Made by a program: the position numbers and the translations under genes. 64,000 nucleotides of DNA. It comes from Rhodoglobus sp. GTDB taxonomy: Bacteria; Actinomycetota; Actinomycetes; Actinomycetales; Microbacteriaceae. The DNA is taken from positions 1-64,000 of the forward strand of contig JAODAV010000006.1 of NCBI GenBank assembly GCA_025463605.1, read 5' to 3'. Positions 35,982 through 45,727 of this stretch are shown here, piece by piece (position 1 is the stretch's first letter; every line of letters starts with the position of its first letter). The notes below the pieces were generated by a model. That model made no database searches, was not told the origin of the DNA, and was given only the letters and a program-made list of their open reading frames with translations.

Positions 35982-38534
35982 CTACTGCGCGACCGCGATG
36001 AGACCCAGCTCGGCCGGCGACGCGAGCAGTGGATGCCTCGGCACGACTCGCACGTTGTAGCCGAAGCTGCCGGCCCGCGCCAACGGAACCGTGCCCGCGA
36101 AGACGTGGTGAAACCCGTCGGACTCCTCGAGCTCGAGCGGCGCGCGCTGCACGTCGTCGAGGCGGTCGCCGTCTCGCGCCCTGCCGTAGACGACTTCGAC
36201 AGACACGTCGCTGGCGTCGAGGCCGTCGAGATCGACAGTGGCGCGCAAGTGCAGTTCGTCCCCGACCTGCGGAACGGCATCCACCCCGCCCGATTCGACG
36301 TGGGTCACGTGCACCTTCGGCCAGGCCGCGGTCACGCGCTGCTTCCACTCGGCGAGCTCGCGCGCGGGCCGAAACGAGTCGGCGGTGATGGCGTTCTCGG
36401 CGGCCGCCGCGGGAACGTAGAGGCGCTCGACGTACTCGCGCACCATACGGTCGGCTGAGAGCACCGGCGACAGGGTCGACAGCGTATGACGGATCGACTC
36501 CACCCAGCGGGTGGGCACGCCGTCGTTGCCGCGGTCGTAGAAGCGCGGCGCAACCTGGTGCTCGATGAGGTCGTACAGGCTGTCGGCCTCGAGCTTGTCG
36601 CGCTCCGCGCCATCCCCGGCGGCGTCGGCCGAGGGGATGGCCCAGCCGTTCTCCTCGTCGTAGAACTCGGCCCACCATCCGTCGAGAATCGAGAGGTTGA
36701 GTGAGCCGTTGAGTGCGGCCTTCATGCCAGACGTGCCGCACGCTTCGAGCGGTCGCAACGGATTGTTGAGCCAGACGTCGGTGCCCGGGTAGAGCAGTTT
36801 CGCCATGCCGATGTCGTAGTTGGGCAGGAACACGATGCGCTTGCGCACCTCCGGCTCCTGGCTGAACTCGACGAGCCGCTGGATGAGGCGCTTTCCCTCA
36901 TCATCGGCAGGATGCGACTTGCCGGCGATCACGAGTTGAACCGGTCTCTCGGGGTGCAGCAGCAGGGAGCGCAGCCTGTCCTCGTCGTGGAGCATGAGCG
37001 TGAGGCGCTTGTAGGTGGGAACGCGGCGGGCGAATCCGATGGTGAGCACCTCGGGGTCGAGCAGCTCCGAGAACCAGGAGGGGTCGCCCACGCCCGGGTT
37101 CTGCTCCTGCCATGCCTCGGAGACGCGGCGGCGGGCATCCTGCACCAATTGTTCGCGCATGCGACCGCGCACCGCCCAGAGGTCGGCGTCGCTCACGTCA
37201 GGGGAAGCCCAGTTGGCGGTCGTCGTGTCGGTGCTGTCGAGTTTCTCGCGCGCGAGGTCGAGCATCGCCGGGTCGGTCCACGTGGGAGCGTGAACGCCAT
37301 TCGTCACCGAGGTGATCGGCACGTCGGCGGGGTCGAAACCCGGCCAGAGCGCACCGAACATGCCGCGTGAGACCTCGCCGTGCAGGAGGGAGACGCCGTT
37401 CGCGCGCTGCGCCAGCCGCAGGCCCATGACGGCCATGTTGAACTTCGCCGGGTCGCCGCCCTCGTAGTTCTCCTCACCGAGCGCGACGACGTCGTCCACG
37501 GAAACCCCGGGCAGCAGGTCGGTCGAGAAGTACTTGGTGATGGCGTCGACGTCGAAACGGTCGATTCCCGCGGGAACGGGCGTGTGCGTTGTGAAGACTG
37601 TGCCGGCGCGTACCACCTGCAGCGCGTCGTCAAACCGCAGCCCGTCGCCGATGAGGTCGCTCACGCGCTCGAGGCCGAGGAAACCCGCGTGGCCCTCGTT
37701 CGTGTGGAAGACCTCCGGGAAGGGCGTGCCGGTGAGCTCGGTGTAGGCCTTGATGGCGCGCACGCCGCCGATTCCCAGCAGCAGCTCCTGGAGGAGGCGG
37801 TGCTCCCCGCCGCCGCCGTAGAGCCGGTCGGTGACGGTGCGCAGCGGGTCGTCATTCTCCGGAATGTCGGTGTCGAGCAGCAGCAGGGTGATCCGGCCCA
37901 CCCTCACCTGCCAGACCCGCGCGTACAGCGCCTTGCCGTCTGGCAGCGCGAGCACGACGTTGGCGGCCGTACCGTCAGGATGCCGCAGCACCGCGAGCGG
38001 CAGGCCGTCGGGGTCGAGCACGGGGTAGCTCTCCTGCTGCCAGCCCTCCCGCGAGATCGCCTGGCGGAAGTACCCGGCGCGGTAGAACAGGCCTACCCCG
38101 ATGATGGGCACGCCGAGGTCTGAGGCGCTCTTGAGGTGGTCGCCCGCGAGGATGCCGAGGCCGCCCGAATACTGCGGAAGGGCAGCCGCGATACCGAATT
38201 CGGGCGAGAAGTATCCGATCGAGGCAGGCGCGTCGTCGAGCGACTGGTACCAGCGCGGTTTCTCGAGGTAATCGTGGAGGTCGGCCCGCAGTTCGTTGGC
38301 GGTGCCCACGAATGCGGAGTCCTCGGCGAGCTCGGCCAGCCGAGCCGTGCCGACCGCCCCGAGCAGCGCGATGGGGTCGTGCCCGGTGCCGGCCCACAGG
38401 ATCGGGTCGATCGATTCGAACAGCCGACGCGTGGGCTCGTGCCACGACCAGCGCAGGTTCGTTGCCAGTTCGTCGAGGGGGGCGAGTGCCTCCGGGAGCA
38501 CGGTGCGGACGATGAATCTGCGGATGGCCTTCAC
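35982..38534 (-). CDS. glgP: Alpha-glucan phosphorylase
   Basis: An 850-residue GT35 phosphorylase that releases glucose-1-phosphate from alpha-1,4-glucan. The N-terminal DUF3417 domain (residues 10-120, LDELATNLRWSWHEPTRRLF) marks the short archaeal/actinobacterial type. The core has GGLGILAGDHLKSASDLGVP, VFTTHTPVPAGIDRF, PNYDIGMAKLLYPGTDVWLN and GTSGMKAALNG with the PLP Lys605. The C-terminal 150 residues are a beta-rich extension. GTG 38534 is six bases after TAGTGT. It is divergent from glgE, so storage and breakdown genes share one short control region of 46 bases. Confidence 0.95.
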   Translation of the reverse strand: MKAIRRFIVRTVLPEALAPLDELATNLRWSWHEPTRRLFESIDPILWAGTGHDPIALLGAVGTARLAELAEDSAFVGTANELRADLHDYLEKPRWYQSLDDAPASIGYFSPEFGIAAALPQYSGGLGILAGDHLKSASDLGVPIIGVGLFYRAGYFRQAISREGWQQESYPVLDPDGLPLAVLRHPDGTAANVVLALPDGKALYARVWQVRVGRITLLLLDTDIPENDDPLRTVTDRLYGGGGEHRLLQELLLGIGGVRAIKAYTELTGTPFPEVFHTNEGHAGFLGLERVSDLIGDGLRFDDALQVVRAGTVFTTHTPVPAGIDRFDVDAITKYFSTDLLPGVSVDDVVALGEENYEGGDPAKFNMAVMGLRLAQRANGVSLLHGEVSRGMFGALWPGFDPADVPITSVTNGVHAPTWTDPAMLDLAREKLDSTDTTTANWASPDVSDADLWAVRGRMREQLVQDARRRVSEAWQEQNPGVGDPSWFSELLDPEVLTIGFARRVPTYKRLTLMLHDEDRLRSLLLHPERPVQLVIAGKSHPADDEGKRLIQRLVEFSQEPEVRKRIVFLPNYDIGMAKLLYPGTDVWLNNPLRPLEACGTSGMKAALNGSLNLSILDGWWAEFYDEENGWAIPSADAAGDGAERDKLEADSLYDLIEHQVAPRFYDRGNDGVPTRWVESIRHTLSTLSPVLSADRMVREYVERLYVPAAAAENAITADSFRPARELAEWKQRVTAAWPKVHVTHVESGGVDAVPQVGDELHLRATVDLDGLDASDVSVEVVYGRARDGDRLDDVQRAPLELEESDGFHHVFAGTVPLARAGSFGYNVRVVPRHPLLASPAELGLIAVAQ

Positions 38535-38540
38535 CCGACC

Positions 38541-38546
38541 ACACTA
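38541..38546 (-). promoter_or_regulatory. -10 box TAGTGT of glgP
   Basis: TAGTGT on the minus strand, six bases before GTG 38534; the divergent glgE box lies 23 bases away. Confidence 0.45.
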
Positions 38547-38568
38547 AGCCAGGCCGCACAGAGTGGAG

Positions 38569-38574
38569 TACGGT
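38569..38574 (+). promoter_or_regulatory. -10 box TACGGT of glgE
   Basis: TACGGT, six bases, then GTG 38581. This spacing decides the start; GTG 38563 would lie upstream of the box. Confidence 0.45.
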
Positions 38575-38580
38575 CGAAAC

Positions 38581-40566
38581 GTGGCTATCGACTACGAACC
38601 GCGGTTGGGTCGCATCCCGATCCGCCACCTCAGCCCCAGGCAGCCCGAAAACCTCTGGCCGGCGAAGGCGTACCGCGGGGAGGTCGTGCCGTTCGAGGCC
38701 ACCGCCTTCCGCGAAGGGCACGATGAACTCGGCGTGCGATTGCTCATCACCGACCCGGCGGGCACAGAGCGCGTGCACCGGATGCGCCCCGTCGCACCCG
38801 GCACCGACCGCTGGCGCGCCGACGTGCAAGTCGACCTCGAGGGCACGTGGACTTGGCGGGTTCGGGCCTTCAAGGACGAGTGGGCGACGTGGCATCACAA
38901 CGCTGCGATCAAGATCCCCGCGGGCCTGGACGTGCCGCTCATGCTGCAGATCGCGCGTGGGCTCCTCGAGCGGGCTCCGCAGCGCGCCGTCGTGAAGCAA
39001 GCCCTCGCGGCGCTCGACGCCGGCCTCACACCGGCCGAGGTGTGGCGCATCCTCGACGACCCCAAGCTCGACGAGGCGATCGCCATCCGTCCCATCGCGA
39101 GCCTCACGACCGACAGCGAGCCGACCCCCCTGCGGGTCGAGCGGCAACGGGCGGGGGTCGGCAGCTGGTACGAGTTCTTCCCTCGGAGCGAGGGCGCGAA
39201 GCTCGCCAGGAACGGCACGTGGACGAGCGGCACCTTCCGCACCGCGGCGAAGCGGCTGCCCGCGGTCGCGGCCATGGGGTTCGATGTGCTCTACCTGCCG
39301 CCCATCCACCCGATCGGGGCCTCGGGACGCAAAGGTCCCAACAACACGCTCACGGTCGGCCCGCACGACCCCGGGTCCCCCTGGGCGATCGGTTCCGCCG
39401 CGGGCGGCCACGATGCGATCCACCCCGACCTCGGTGGCGTGAAGGACTTCACCTACTTCCTCGCCCAGGCGGCGAAAGTCGGGCTGGAGGTGGCGATCGA
39501 CTTCGCGCTGCAGGCCTCCCCCGATCATCCGTGGGTAACAGAACACCCGGAGTGGTTCACGACCCTCCCCGACGGCTCGATCGCGTTCGCGGAGAACCCG
39601 CCCAAGAAGTACCAGGACATCTATCCGATCAACTTCGACAACGATCCCGAGGGCATCCGCGAAGAGGTGCTGCGCCTGCTGCGGTACTGGATCGGACTCG
39701 GCGTGAAGATCTTTCGCGTGGACAACCCCCACACGAAACCCTTGCAGTTCTGGGAGATCGTGCTGCACGAGATCAACACTGAGTTTCCCGAGGTCGTCTT
39801 CCTCGCGGAGGCATTCACGCGGCCGGCGATGCTCCACGGGCTGGCGCAAGTGGGGTTCCAGCAGTCGTACACCTACTTCACCTGGCGCAACACGAAAGAG
39901 GAGCTCGCCGAGTTCTTCGCCGGCCTCGCCCACGAGACCGCGGCGTTCCTGCGCCCCAACCTCTTCGTCAACACCCCCGATATCCTCACGGAGTTCCTGC
40001 AATTCGGTGGCCCGCCGGCGTACCGCATCCGGGCCGCCCTTGCGGCGACGGCGAGCCCCACGTGGGGTGTCTATGCCGGCTACGAGCTCTTCGAAGACGT
40101 AGCGAGACCGGGCAGCGAAGAGAACATCGACAACGAGAAGTATGAGTACAAGCAGCGGGACTGGGCCGGGGCCGAGAAGGAGGGCCGCACGCTTGCGCCC
40201 TACCTGCAGCGGCTCAACCTCATCCGTGCCGCCCATCCGGCCCTGCGACAGCTGCGCAATCTCGACGTGCACTGGAGCGACGACGAGTCGATTCTCGTCT
40301 ACACGAAATACCTCGCCGCGCCCTATACGGGAACGGGCAAGGATGACGCGCTCATCATCGTCGCGAACGTTGACCCGCACTCGGTTCGCGAAACGCTCGT
40401 GCACATCGATCTCACCCGCATCGGACTCGAGCCGGACGCCAGGTTCATCGCCCACGATTTGATCTCGGGAGCCCAGTTCGACTGGGGCCGCGACAACTAC
40501 GTGCGCCTCGACGCTTTCGGGGAGCCCGTTCACATCCTGCATGTCCAGGCCGGGAAGGGCAGCTGA
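38581..40566 (+). CDS. glgE: Alpha-1,4-glucan:maltose-1-phosphate maltosyltransferase
   Basis: A 661-residue GH13_3 enzyme that adds maltosyl units from maltose-1-phosphate to alpha-glucan. The N-terminal beta domain ([20 protein letters not shown]) and helical insert are typical. Active-site blocks are [38 protein letters not shown], the hallmark [16 protein letters not shown] with nucleophile Asp381, and [11 protein letters not shown] with Glu410. It is translationally coupled to glgB (TGATG). The genes that make maltose-1-phosphate (treS, pep2/mak, or glgM) are not in the window. Confidence 0.96.
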   Translation: MAIDYEPRLGRIPIRHLSPRQPENLWPAKAYRGEVVPFEATAFREGHDELGVRLLITDPAGTERVHRMRPVAPGTDRWRADVQVDLEGTWTWRVRAFKDEWATWHHNAAIKIPAGLDVPLMLQIARGLLERAPQRAVVKQALAALDAGLTPAEVWRILDDPKLDEAIAIRPIASLTTDSEPTPLRVERQRAGVGSWYEFFPRSEGAKLARNGTWTSGTFRTAAKRLPAVAAMGFDVLYLPPIHPIGASGRKGPNNTLTVGPHDPGSPWAIGSAAGGHDAIHPDLGGVKDFTYFLAQAAKVGLEVAIDFALQASPDHPWVTEHPEWFTTLPDGSIAFAENPPKKYQDIYPINFDNDPEGIREEVLRLLRYWIGLGVKIFRVDNPHTKPLQFWEIVLHEINTEFPEVVFLAEAFTRPAMLHGLAQVGFQQSYTYFTWRNTKEELAEFFAGLAHETAAFLRPNLFVNTPDILTEFLQFGGPPAYRIRAALAATASPTWGVYAGYELFEDVARPGSEENIDNEKYEYKQRDWAGAEKEGRTLAPYLQRLNLIRAAHPALRQLRNLDVHWSDDESILVYTKYLAAPYTGTGKDDALIIVANVDPHSVRETLVHIDLTRIGLEPDARFIAHDLISGAQFDWGRDNYVRLDAFGEPVHILHVQAGKGS

Positions 40567-42761
40567 TGGCAACCAGGAAGCACGCGGCAGAGGGGGTCTC
40601 GGGGGACCTGCCCGAATTGCACCCCGACCACATCGCGTCTCTCGTGGCCGGCGCGCATCCCCAGCCGCATTCGACTCTCGGGCAGCATCCCGTCGACGGC
40701 GGATTCGTGATCCGCGTCGTGCGCCCGCTGGCTGCCGCGGTCGTCGCGGTGCGGGCCGATGGTTCCCGCGTGCCCCTCGAGCACGTCTCCGGCGGCCTGT
40801 GGCAGGGATTCGCACCGGGAACGGGCCAGTCGTACGTCATCGAGACCGACTACGACGGCGGTCCGAGCTGGACGGCGGACGACCCCTACCGCTTCGTGCC
40901 CTCCGTGGGCGAGATCGACTTGTACCTGTGGGGCGAGGGCCGGCACGAGCAGTTGTGGCACGTGCTCGGCGCGCACTACCGACCGCACGAGGATGTCGCG
41001 GGCACGAGCTTCAGCGTGTGGGCGCCCCACGCTCGCGCGGCACGAGTGATCGGCGACTTCAACCAGTGGAACGGCGTCACGCATGCCATGCGCCGTCTCG
41101 ACGACAACGGCGTGTGGGAGCTCTTCATCCCCGGGCTCGACCCGGGCAACGGCTACAAGTTCGAGTTGCTCACCCAGGCCGGCGACTGGGTCAAGCGCGC
41201 CGACCCGATGGCTCGCTACACCGAAGTGCCGCCCGCGACCGCGTCGAAGGTCGGCCTATCGCAGTACGAGTGGGACGACGGCGATTGGATGACCCGGCGC
41301 GCGCAGACCGACCCGCACAACTCCCCCATGTCGGTGTACGAACTGCACGTCGGATCGTGGCGGCCGGGGCTCGACTACCGCACCCTCGCCGACCAGCTCA
41401 TCGAGTACGTCGTCGAGTTGGGCTTCACGCACGTAGAGTTCATGCCCCTGTCCGAGCATCCGTTCGGCGGGTCCTGGGGCTATCAGGTCACCGGCTATTA
41501 CGCGCCGACGAGCCGGTTCGGGCATCCTGACGACCTCAAGTACCTCATCGACCGCCTTCACGCTGCCGGCATCGCCGTGCTCATGGACTGGGTGCCGGGG
41601 CACTTCCCCAAAGACGAGTGGGCGCTCGCCCAATTCGACGGCCAGGCGCTCTACGAGCACTCCGACCCGCGCCGCGGCGAGCAGATGGACTGGGGCACGC
41701 TCATCTTCGACTTCGGGCAGTCGCAAGTGCGCAACTTCCTCGTCGCCAACGCCCTGTACTGGCTCGAGGAGTTCCACATCGACGGCCTGCGGGTCGACGC
41801 CGTAGCATCCATGCTCTATCTCGACTACTCGCGCAGCGAGGGGCAGTGGCTTCCGAACAAGTACGGCGGGCGCGAGAACCTCGAGGCCATCAGCTTTCTG
41901 CAGGAGGTCAACGCCACCGCGTACAAGCGCAACCCCGGCATCGTCATGATCGCCGAGGAGTCGACCTCCTACCCGGGCGTGACGAAGCCCACCGCGGCAT
42001 CCGGTCTCGGGTTCGGCCTCAAATGGAACATGGGCTGGATGAACGACAGCCTGCAGTACATGCAGGAAGACCCCATGTACCGCTCGTACCACCACAACGA
42101 GATGACGTTCTCGCTCGTGTACGCCTTCAGCGAGAGCTTTCTGCTGCCGATCAGTCACGACGAGGTCGTTCACGGCAAGGGCTCGTTGCTGCACAAGATG
42201 CCCGGCGACCAGTGGCAGAAGCTCGCGAATGTGCGCGCCTACCTGTCGTTCATGTGGGCGCATCCGGGCAAGCAACTGCTCTTCATGGGCAGCGAATTCG
42301 GGCAGCCCTCGGAGTGGAGCGAGGAGCGCGGGCTCGACTGGTGGATCCTCGACCAGCCCGTGCACCAGGGGCTTCAGAAGCTCGTGGGGCAACTCAATCG
42401 CGTCTACGCGGCGACTCCCGCGCTGTGGGAGCAAGACAACGACCCCGCCGGGTTCGAATGGCTCGACGGCGGCAACGCGACGCAGAATGTGCTCGCGTTC
42501 GTGCGCTGGTCGAAGTCGGGCGACCCGCTCGTGGGCCTGTTCAACTTCAGCGGAAATCCCGTGGGGCCGTATCGCGTGGGGCTGCCGTTCGCCGGCACCT
42601 GGCGCGAAGTGGTCAACACCGATGCGGTCGAGTACGGCGGTTCAGGAGTGGGCAACTACGGTGCAGTGGATGCCTCGGAGGAAGGCTTCAACGGGCGGCC
42701 GGCGTCCGTCGAACTCACGCTCCCGCCGCTCGCGGGACTCTGGCTGGCGCCGGAGCGCTAG
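40566..42761 (+). CDS. glgB: 1,4-alpha-glucan branching enzyme
   Basis: A 731-residue GH13_9 enzyme that introduces alpha-1,6 branches into the polymer made by GlgE. Two CBM48-like N-terminal domains (residues 20-110 and 120-225, [20 protein letters not shown]) precede the barrel: [34 protein letters not shown] with nucleophile Asp411, [12 protein letters not shown] with Glu464 and [20 protein letters not shown]. The GlgB-GlgE pair is a standard operon; the ATG overlaps the glgE stop by one base. The stop overlaps the convergent next gene by four bases. Confidence 0.97.
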   Translation: MATRKHAAEGVSGDLPELHPDHIASLVAGAHPQPHSTLGQHPVDGGFVIRVVRPLAAAVVAVRADGSRVPLEHVSGGLWQGFAPGTGQSYVIETDYDGGPSWTADDPYRFVPSVGEIDLYLWGEGRHEQLWHVLGAHYRPHEDVAGTSFSVWAPHARAARVIGDFNQWNGVTHAMRRLDDNGVWELFIPGLDPGNGYKFELLTQAGDWVKRADPMARYTEVPPATASKVGLSQYEWDDGDWMTRRAQTDPHNSPMSVYELHVGSWRPGLDYRTLADQLIEYVVELGFTHVEFMPLSEHPFGGSWGYQVTGYYAPTSRFGHPDDLKYLIDRLHAAGIAVLMDWVPGHFPKDEWALAQFDGQALYEHSDPRRGEQMDWGTLIFDFGQSQVRNFLVANALYWLEEFHIDGLRVDAVASMLYLDYSRSEGQWLPNKYGGRENLEAISFLQEVNATAYKRNPGIVMIAEESTSYPGVTKPTAASGLGFGLKWNMGWMNDSLQYMQEDPMYRSYHHNEMTFSLVYAFSESFLLPISHDEVVHGKGSLLHKMPGDQWQKLANVRAYLSFMWAHPGKQLLFMGSEFGQPSEWSEERGLDWWILDQPVHQGLQKLVGQLNRVYAATPALWEQDNDPAGFEWLDGGNATQNVLAFVRWSKSGDPLVGLFNFSGNPVGPYRVGLPFAGTWREVVNTDAVEYGGSGVGNYGAVDASEEGFNGRPASVELTLPPLAGLWLAPER

Positions 42762-43678
42762 TACAACAGGCCGGTGAGGCGGCGGCGAGCCGCGACCACA
42801 CGAGGGTCTTCGGCACCCGCGATCTCGAAGTACTCCAGCAGGCGCGTGCGCACGAGATTCTTGCCAGCGGCGTCCAGGGTCGGAAACAGCTCGAGCAGAC
42901 GGTCGAACGCGTCGTCGAGGTGACCGCCCGACACGTCGAGGTCCGCGACCGCGAGTTGGGAATCCAGGTCGGCGGGGTTCTGCGCTGCCTTCTCGCGCAC
43001 TGCCGCATCTGCGCCTTGTGCCGATGCTCTCGAAGCGTCGAGTCGCGCGAGCAGGGAGACCTGGGCGAGTCCCGCGACGGCCAGCAGGTCGCGGGGGTTC
43101 TGGGCGATCGCGGTCTCGTACTCCTTGATCGCGGTGGTGTAGTCACCCGCGGCGATCGCGTCGTACGCCTCCTGGTGGTGCGGGGGCAGGGGCTCCTCGA
43201 CCGGTTCGGCGGGCTCGGCCGCGGCATCGACCGCGATCGAGCCGTTAACGCCATTCTGGGCCGCGAGTTGCAGCAACTGATCGAAGACGTCGCGCAACTC
43301 CGCCTCGGCGAGCATGCCGCTGAAGAGCTGGATGGGCCTGCCGCCGATGACCGCGGCGACCGTCGGCACCTGCTGCACCTGGAAGGCCTGCACGAGCTGC
43401 GGGTTTGTGGTCGCATCGACCGTCGCGAGCGCGATACGCCCGCCGTACTGCAGGATGAGCGGCTCGAGCGACGGCTCGATGCCCTGACCGGAGAACTCGA
43501 CGACGACCGGAACGGTCGCCGAAAGGTCGAGCACCTCCGTGAAGGTCGCGTCGGTGGCCCGACGAACTACCCCGCCCGCCGCGGCCGACGGCCCGCCTGC
43601 CGGAGCCGGAGGACGCACGAGCGATGACAGGTCGACGGCGCCGCGAAGGTTCGCGCCGCCCAGGGGGGCGTTGGTCAT
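42758..43678 (-). CDS. CnoX/YbbN-like thioredoxin-TPR protein lacking CxxC
   Basis: A 306-residue co-chaperone-like protein. Residues 40-145 form a thioredoxin fold ([40 protein letters not shown] with cis-Pro in QVPTVAAV), but the site normally occupied by WCxxC reads SGQGIEPS, so it cannot do thiol-disulfide exchange. Residues about 165-306 are TPR-like helices ([40 protein letters not shown]). CnoX holds unfolded clients for GroEL or DnaK. It overlaps the upstream membrane protein gene by four bases and is convergent with glgB. Confidence 0.85.
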   Translation of the reverse strand: MTNAPLGGANLRGAVDLSSLVRPPAPAGGPSAAAGGVVRRATDATFTEVLDLSATVPVVVEFSGQGIEPSLEPLILQYGGRIALATVDATTNPQLVQAFQVQQVPTVAAVIGGRPIQLFSGMLAEAELRDVFDQLLQLAAQNGVNGSIAVDAAAEPAEPVEEPLPPHHQEAYDAIAAGDYTTAIKEYETAIAQNPRDLLAVAGLAQVSLLARLDASRASAQGADAAVREKAAQNPADLDSQLAVADLDVSGGHLDDAFDRLLELFPTLDAAGKNLVRTRLLEYFEIAGAEDPRVVAARRRLTGLLY

Positions 43679-45435
43679 CCGATCTCCGATGCCTTGATGA
43701 GGCCCTGGCTGTAGCCGAGCAGAATGATCTTGCCACTCGTGCCCGTCGCCGGAACGTAGAACAGCAACTGGTCTGAGTAGGTCGCCACGACGCCCTTGGT
43801 GCTCACCGCGACGCCCGACAGCGCCTTCACCTGGCCTGTCGGGTTGACGGCGGCGCCCTCCTCGACCGGGGCCACGGTCGTGGTCTCGTAGAGGTTCACG
43901 GCGACCAGGGCCCCCGCGTCGTTCGTGGCGAGGGCGATGGCGTCGGCCGGCCCGAGCGCGTGACCGAAGGCGACGGATGCCGTGGCCGGCAGTCCGGCCT
44001 TGATCGCCTGCTTCGCCGCGAGACCGACCGCGGTGCGCAGGGTGTCGCCTTCGGCCTCGAAGTCGAGGTAAGCGGGGCTCTCCACGTCTTTCTCGAGGAT
44101 CTCGGCGTAGGCGAGCGCGAGCGCGTTGGGCGAGAGCCGCAGGAGCGGGCTGTCCGGGCCGAGTCGGGAGGTTCCTACGCTCGCGGGGGCGACATCCGGG
44201 ATGCTCTGCGACGCCTCGAGAGTCACGGCGTAGCTGACCTTGAAGTCGGCGCGCGGGTCATCCTGCACGAGGAAGAGCGCGAGCGGCGGCACGGTCGCAT
44301 CCTTGTCGTCCTGGATGACCGCGAAGACGGTGCGCGGCCAGCTGTCCGTCTGCTGCGGGAGCGTGAGCTCGACGGGGCCCTCCGGAATCGCCGGCAGCCC
44401 GCCGATGCTGGGATCGGCCGTCTGGATCTGGTAGTTGGCGACGCGCAGCTCGAGCGCGGCATCCGAGAAGCGGGTCGCGAGCATTGCGGTGTCTTTGGCC
44501 GCGTCCGCTTCCGCGGTCACTGCGCTGATCTTGGCGATGATGCGTTCCACCTGACGCACGGTCACGGCGGGCGCGGGCAGGCCCGCATCGGGCTCTACCG
44601 AGGCGCTCGGAGTCGGCGAGGCGACGGAGCCGTTCACACCGAGGTCTGGCCAGAAGTCGGCACTGCAGCCGCTCAGCACGAGCGCGCCCGCGAGAACGAC
44701 GGGCACTGCGATGAAAGGTCGGGTTGCGCGACGGCCGCTCACGGACTTCTCGATGACCTTGCGACCGCTCTTGACGGGCTTGTAGCGCGGACCACGCGGA
44801 ACCTTGGGCATCTTCTGCGGTTTGCGACGCGGTCCGCCGGCGCGGCGCATGTGGTTGGTCGCCCAGAGCAGGAAGCCGAGCCCGAGCAGCAGTGCGATCG
44901 CGCCACCCACGATGAGCGGTCCAGACCACGGTGTCGAGTTGTCGAGCGGCCAGGAGATGGCAATGGAACCGGGCGCCGGCTTCACGCCATCGGAGACGAT
45001 GAGGAACGAGATGTCGTCCGGCACGTTGACGGTGAGCGTGAGGTCTTTCTCCTTCACGTAGTCGTCGAGCCACAGGTCGGATCCGTTGGGGTCGGGCACC
45101 TCAGACTCGGCGCCGGGCACGAGTTCGCTCGTGAGTTCGCCGGTTTCCGGGTCGACGGTCACGGCGTTGTAGTCCGTGTCCCCCACCCAGGCGAGAACGT
45201 CGGAGGTACGCCCGTATGCGGCGAATATCTGGTCCTGCCCGCTGATGGTGAGGGTCTGGCTGCCGTCGAAGGCATTGAGGGTCGCGCCGTCGATGACGGT
45301 GACGGGAGCGTCGGTGGAGACGATCGCCGACAGGGCGATCTCGTCGGGTTCGGCGAGGATGGTGCGCTGCGCGATGCCGTAGCCGATCATGACGGCGGCG
45401 AGCACGAAGCTGACAATGGCGAGAACAAATCGCAC
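43675..45435 (-). CDS. Large membrane-anchored protein of unknown function
   Basis: A 586-residue protein. TM1 is residues 2-24 (FVLAIVSFVLAAVMIGYGIA), an extracytoplasmic beta-rich domain spans 25-165, TM2 is around 170-192 (GPLIVGGAIALLLGLGFLLW), a very basic linker follows (RRKPQKMPKVPRGPRYKPVK), TM3 around 245-260 ends ALVLSGC, and a second external domain of about 320 residues closes the protein. The SGC resembles a lipobox but is internal, so it is probably a membrane helix. I associate this layout with a conserved actinobacterial family next to the CnoX-like gene. AAGGAG precedes GTG 45435. Confidence 0.65.
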   Translation of the reverse strand: MRFVLAIVSFVLAAVMIGYGIAQRTILAEPDEIALSAIVSTDAPVTVIDGATLNAFDGSQTLTISGQDQIFAAYGRTSDVLAWVGDTDYNAVTVDPETGELTSELVPGAESEVPDPNGSDLWLDDYVKEKDLTLTVNVPDDISFLIVSDGVKPAPGSIAISWPLDNSTPWSGPLIVGGAIALLLGLGFLLWATNHMRRAGGPRRKPQKMPKVPRGPRYKPVKSGRKVIEKSVSGRRATRPFIAVPVVLAGALVLSGCSADFWPDLGVNGSVASPTPSASVEPDAGLPAPAVTVRQVERIIAKISAVTAEADAAKDTAMLATRFSDAALELRVANYQIQTADPSIGGLPAIPEGPVELTLPQQTDSWPRTVFAVIQDDKDATVPPLALFLVQDDPRADFKVSYAVTLEASQSIPDVAPASVGTSRLGPDSPLLRLSPNALALAYAEILEKDVESPAYLDFEAEGDTLRTAVGLAAKQAIKAGLPATASVAFGHALGPADAIALATNDAGALVAVNLYETTTVAPVEEGAAVNPTGQVKALSGVAVSTKGVVATYSDQLLFYVPATGTSGKIILLGYSQGLIKASEIG

Positions 45436-45688
45436 GGATTACTCCTTTCGTGCTGCCCCGCCCGGCAAATTGGCCAAGCGTCCTCCGCCGCTCGAGGCGG
45501 GCGCTCGCACTAGGGACGAGAGGAGGAGCTCCCGAAGACTCCAGGAGCGGCAACAACAAAGACGTTCAAGAATAGCCGATGCGCTACGGCCTCTCCTAAC
45601 TGGGGCTCTGGGAAGTGGCTGGGAGTCGAGTGGATGGATGCCGCGTGCTCGCACTCGACGGCCCGTCGCCAACCCTGCCTCGCGCTAC

Positions 45689-45694
45689 TAAACT
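45689..45694 (+). promoter_or_regulatory. -10 box TAAACT of the DivIVA-like gene
   Basis: TAAACT lies 33 bases before ATG 45728, giving a short leader that contains AAGGAG. The 292-base divergent region 45436-45727 otherwise holds no gene; AGAATA at 45569-45574 may be the -10 (TATTCT) for the opposite gene. Confidence 0.4.
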
Positions 45695-45727
45695 CGGAGA
45701 ATTCCCCCACCCTCGCAAGGAGAAGTC

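Noticed and set aside
36029-36458. Plus-strand frames within glgP
   Set aside because: Antisense shadows with no motif or ribosome site; glgP is continuous on the other strand.
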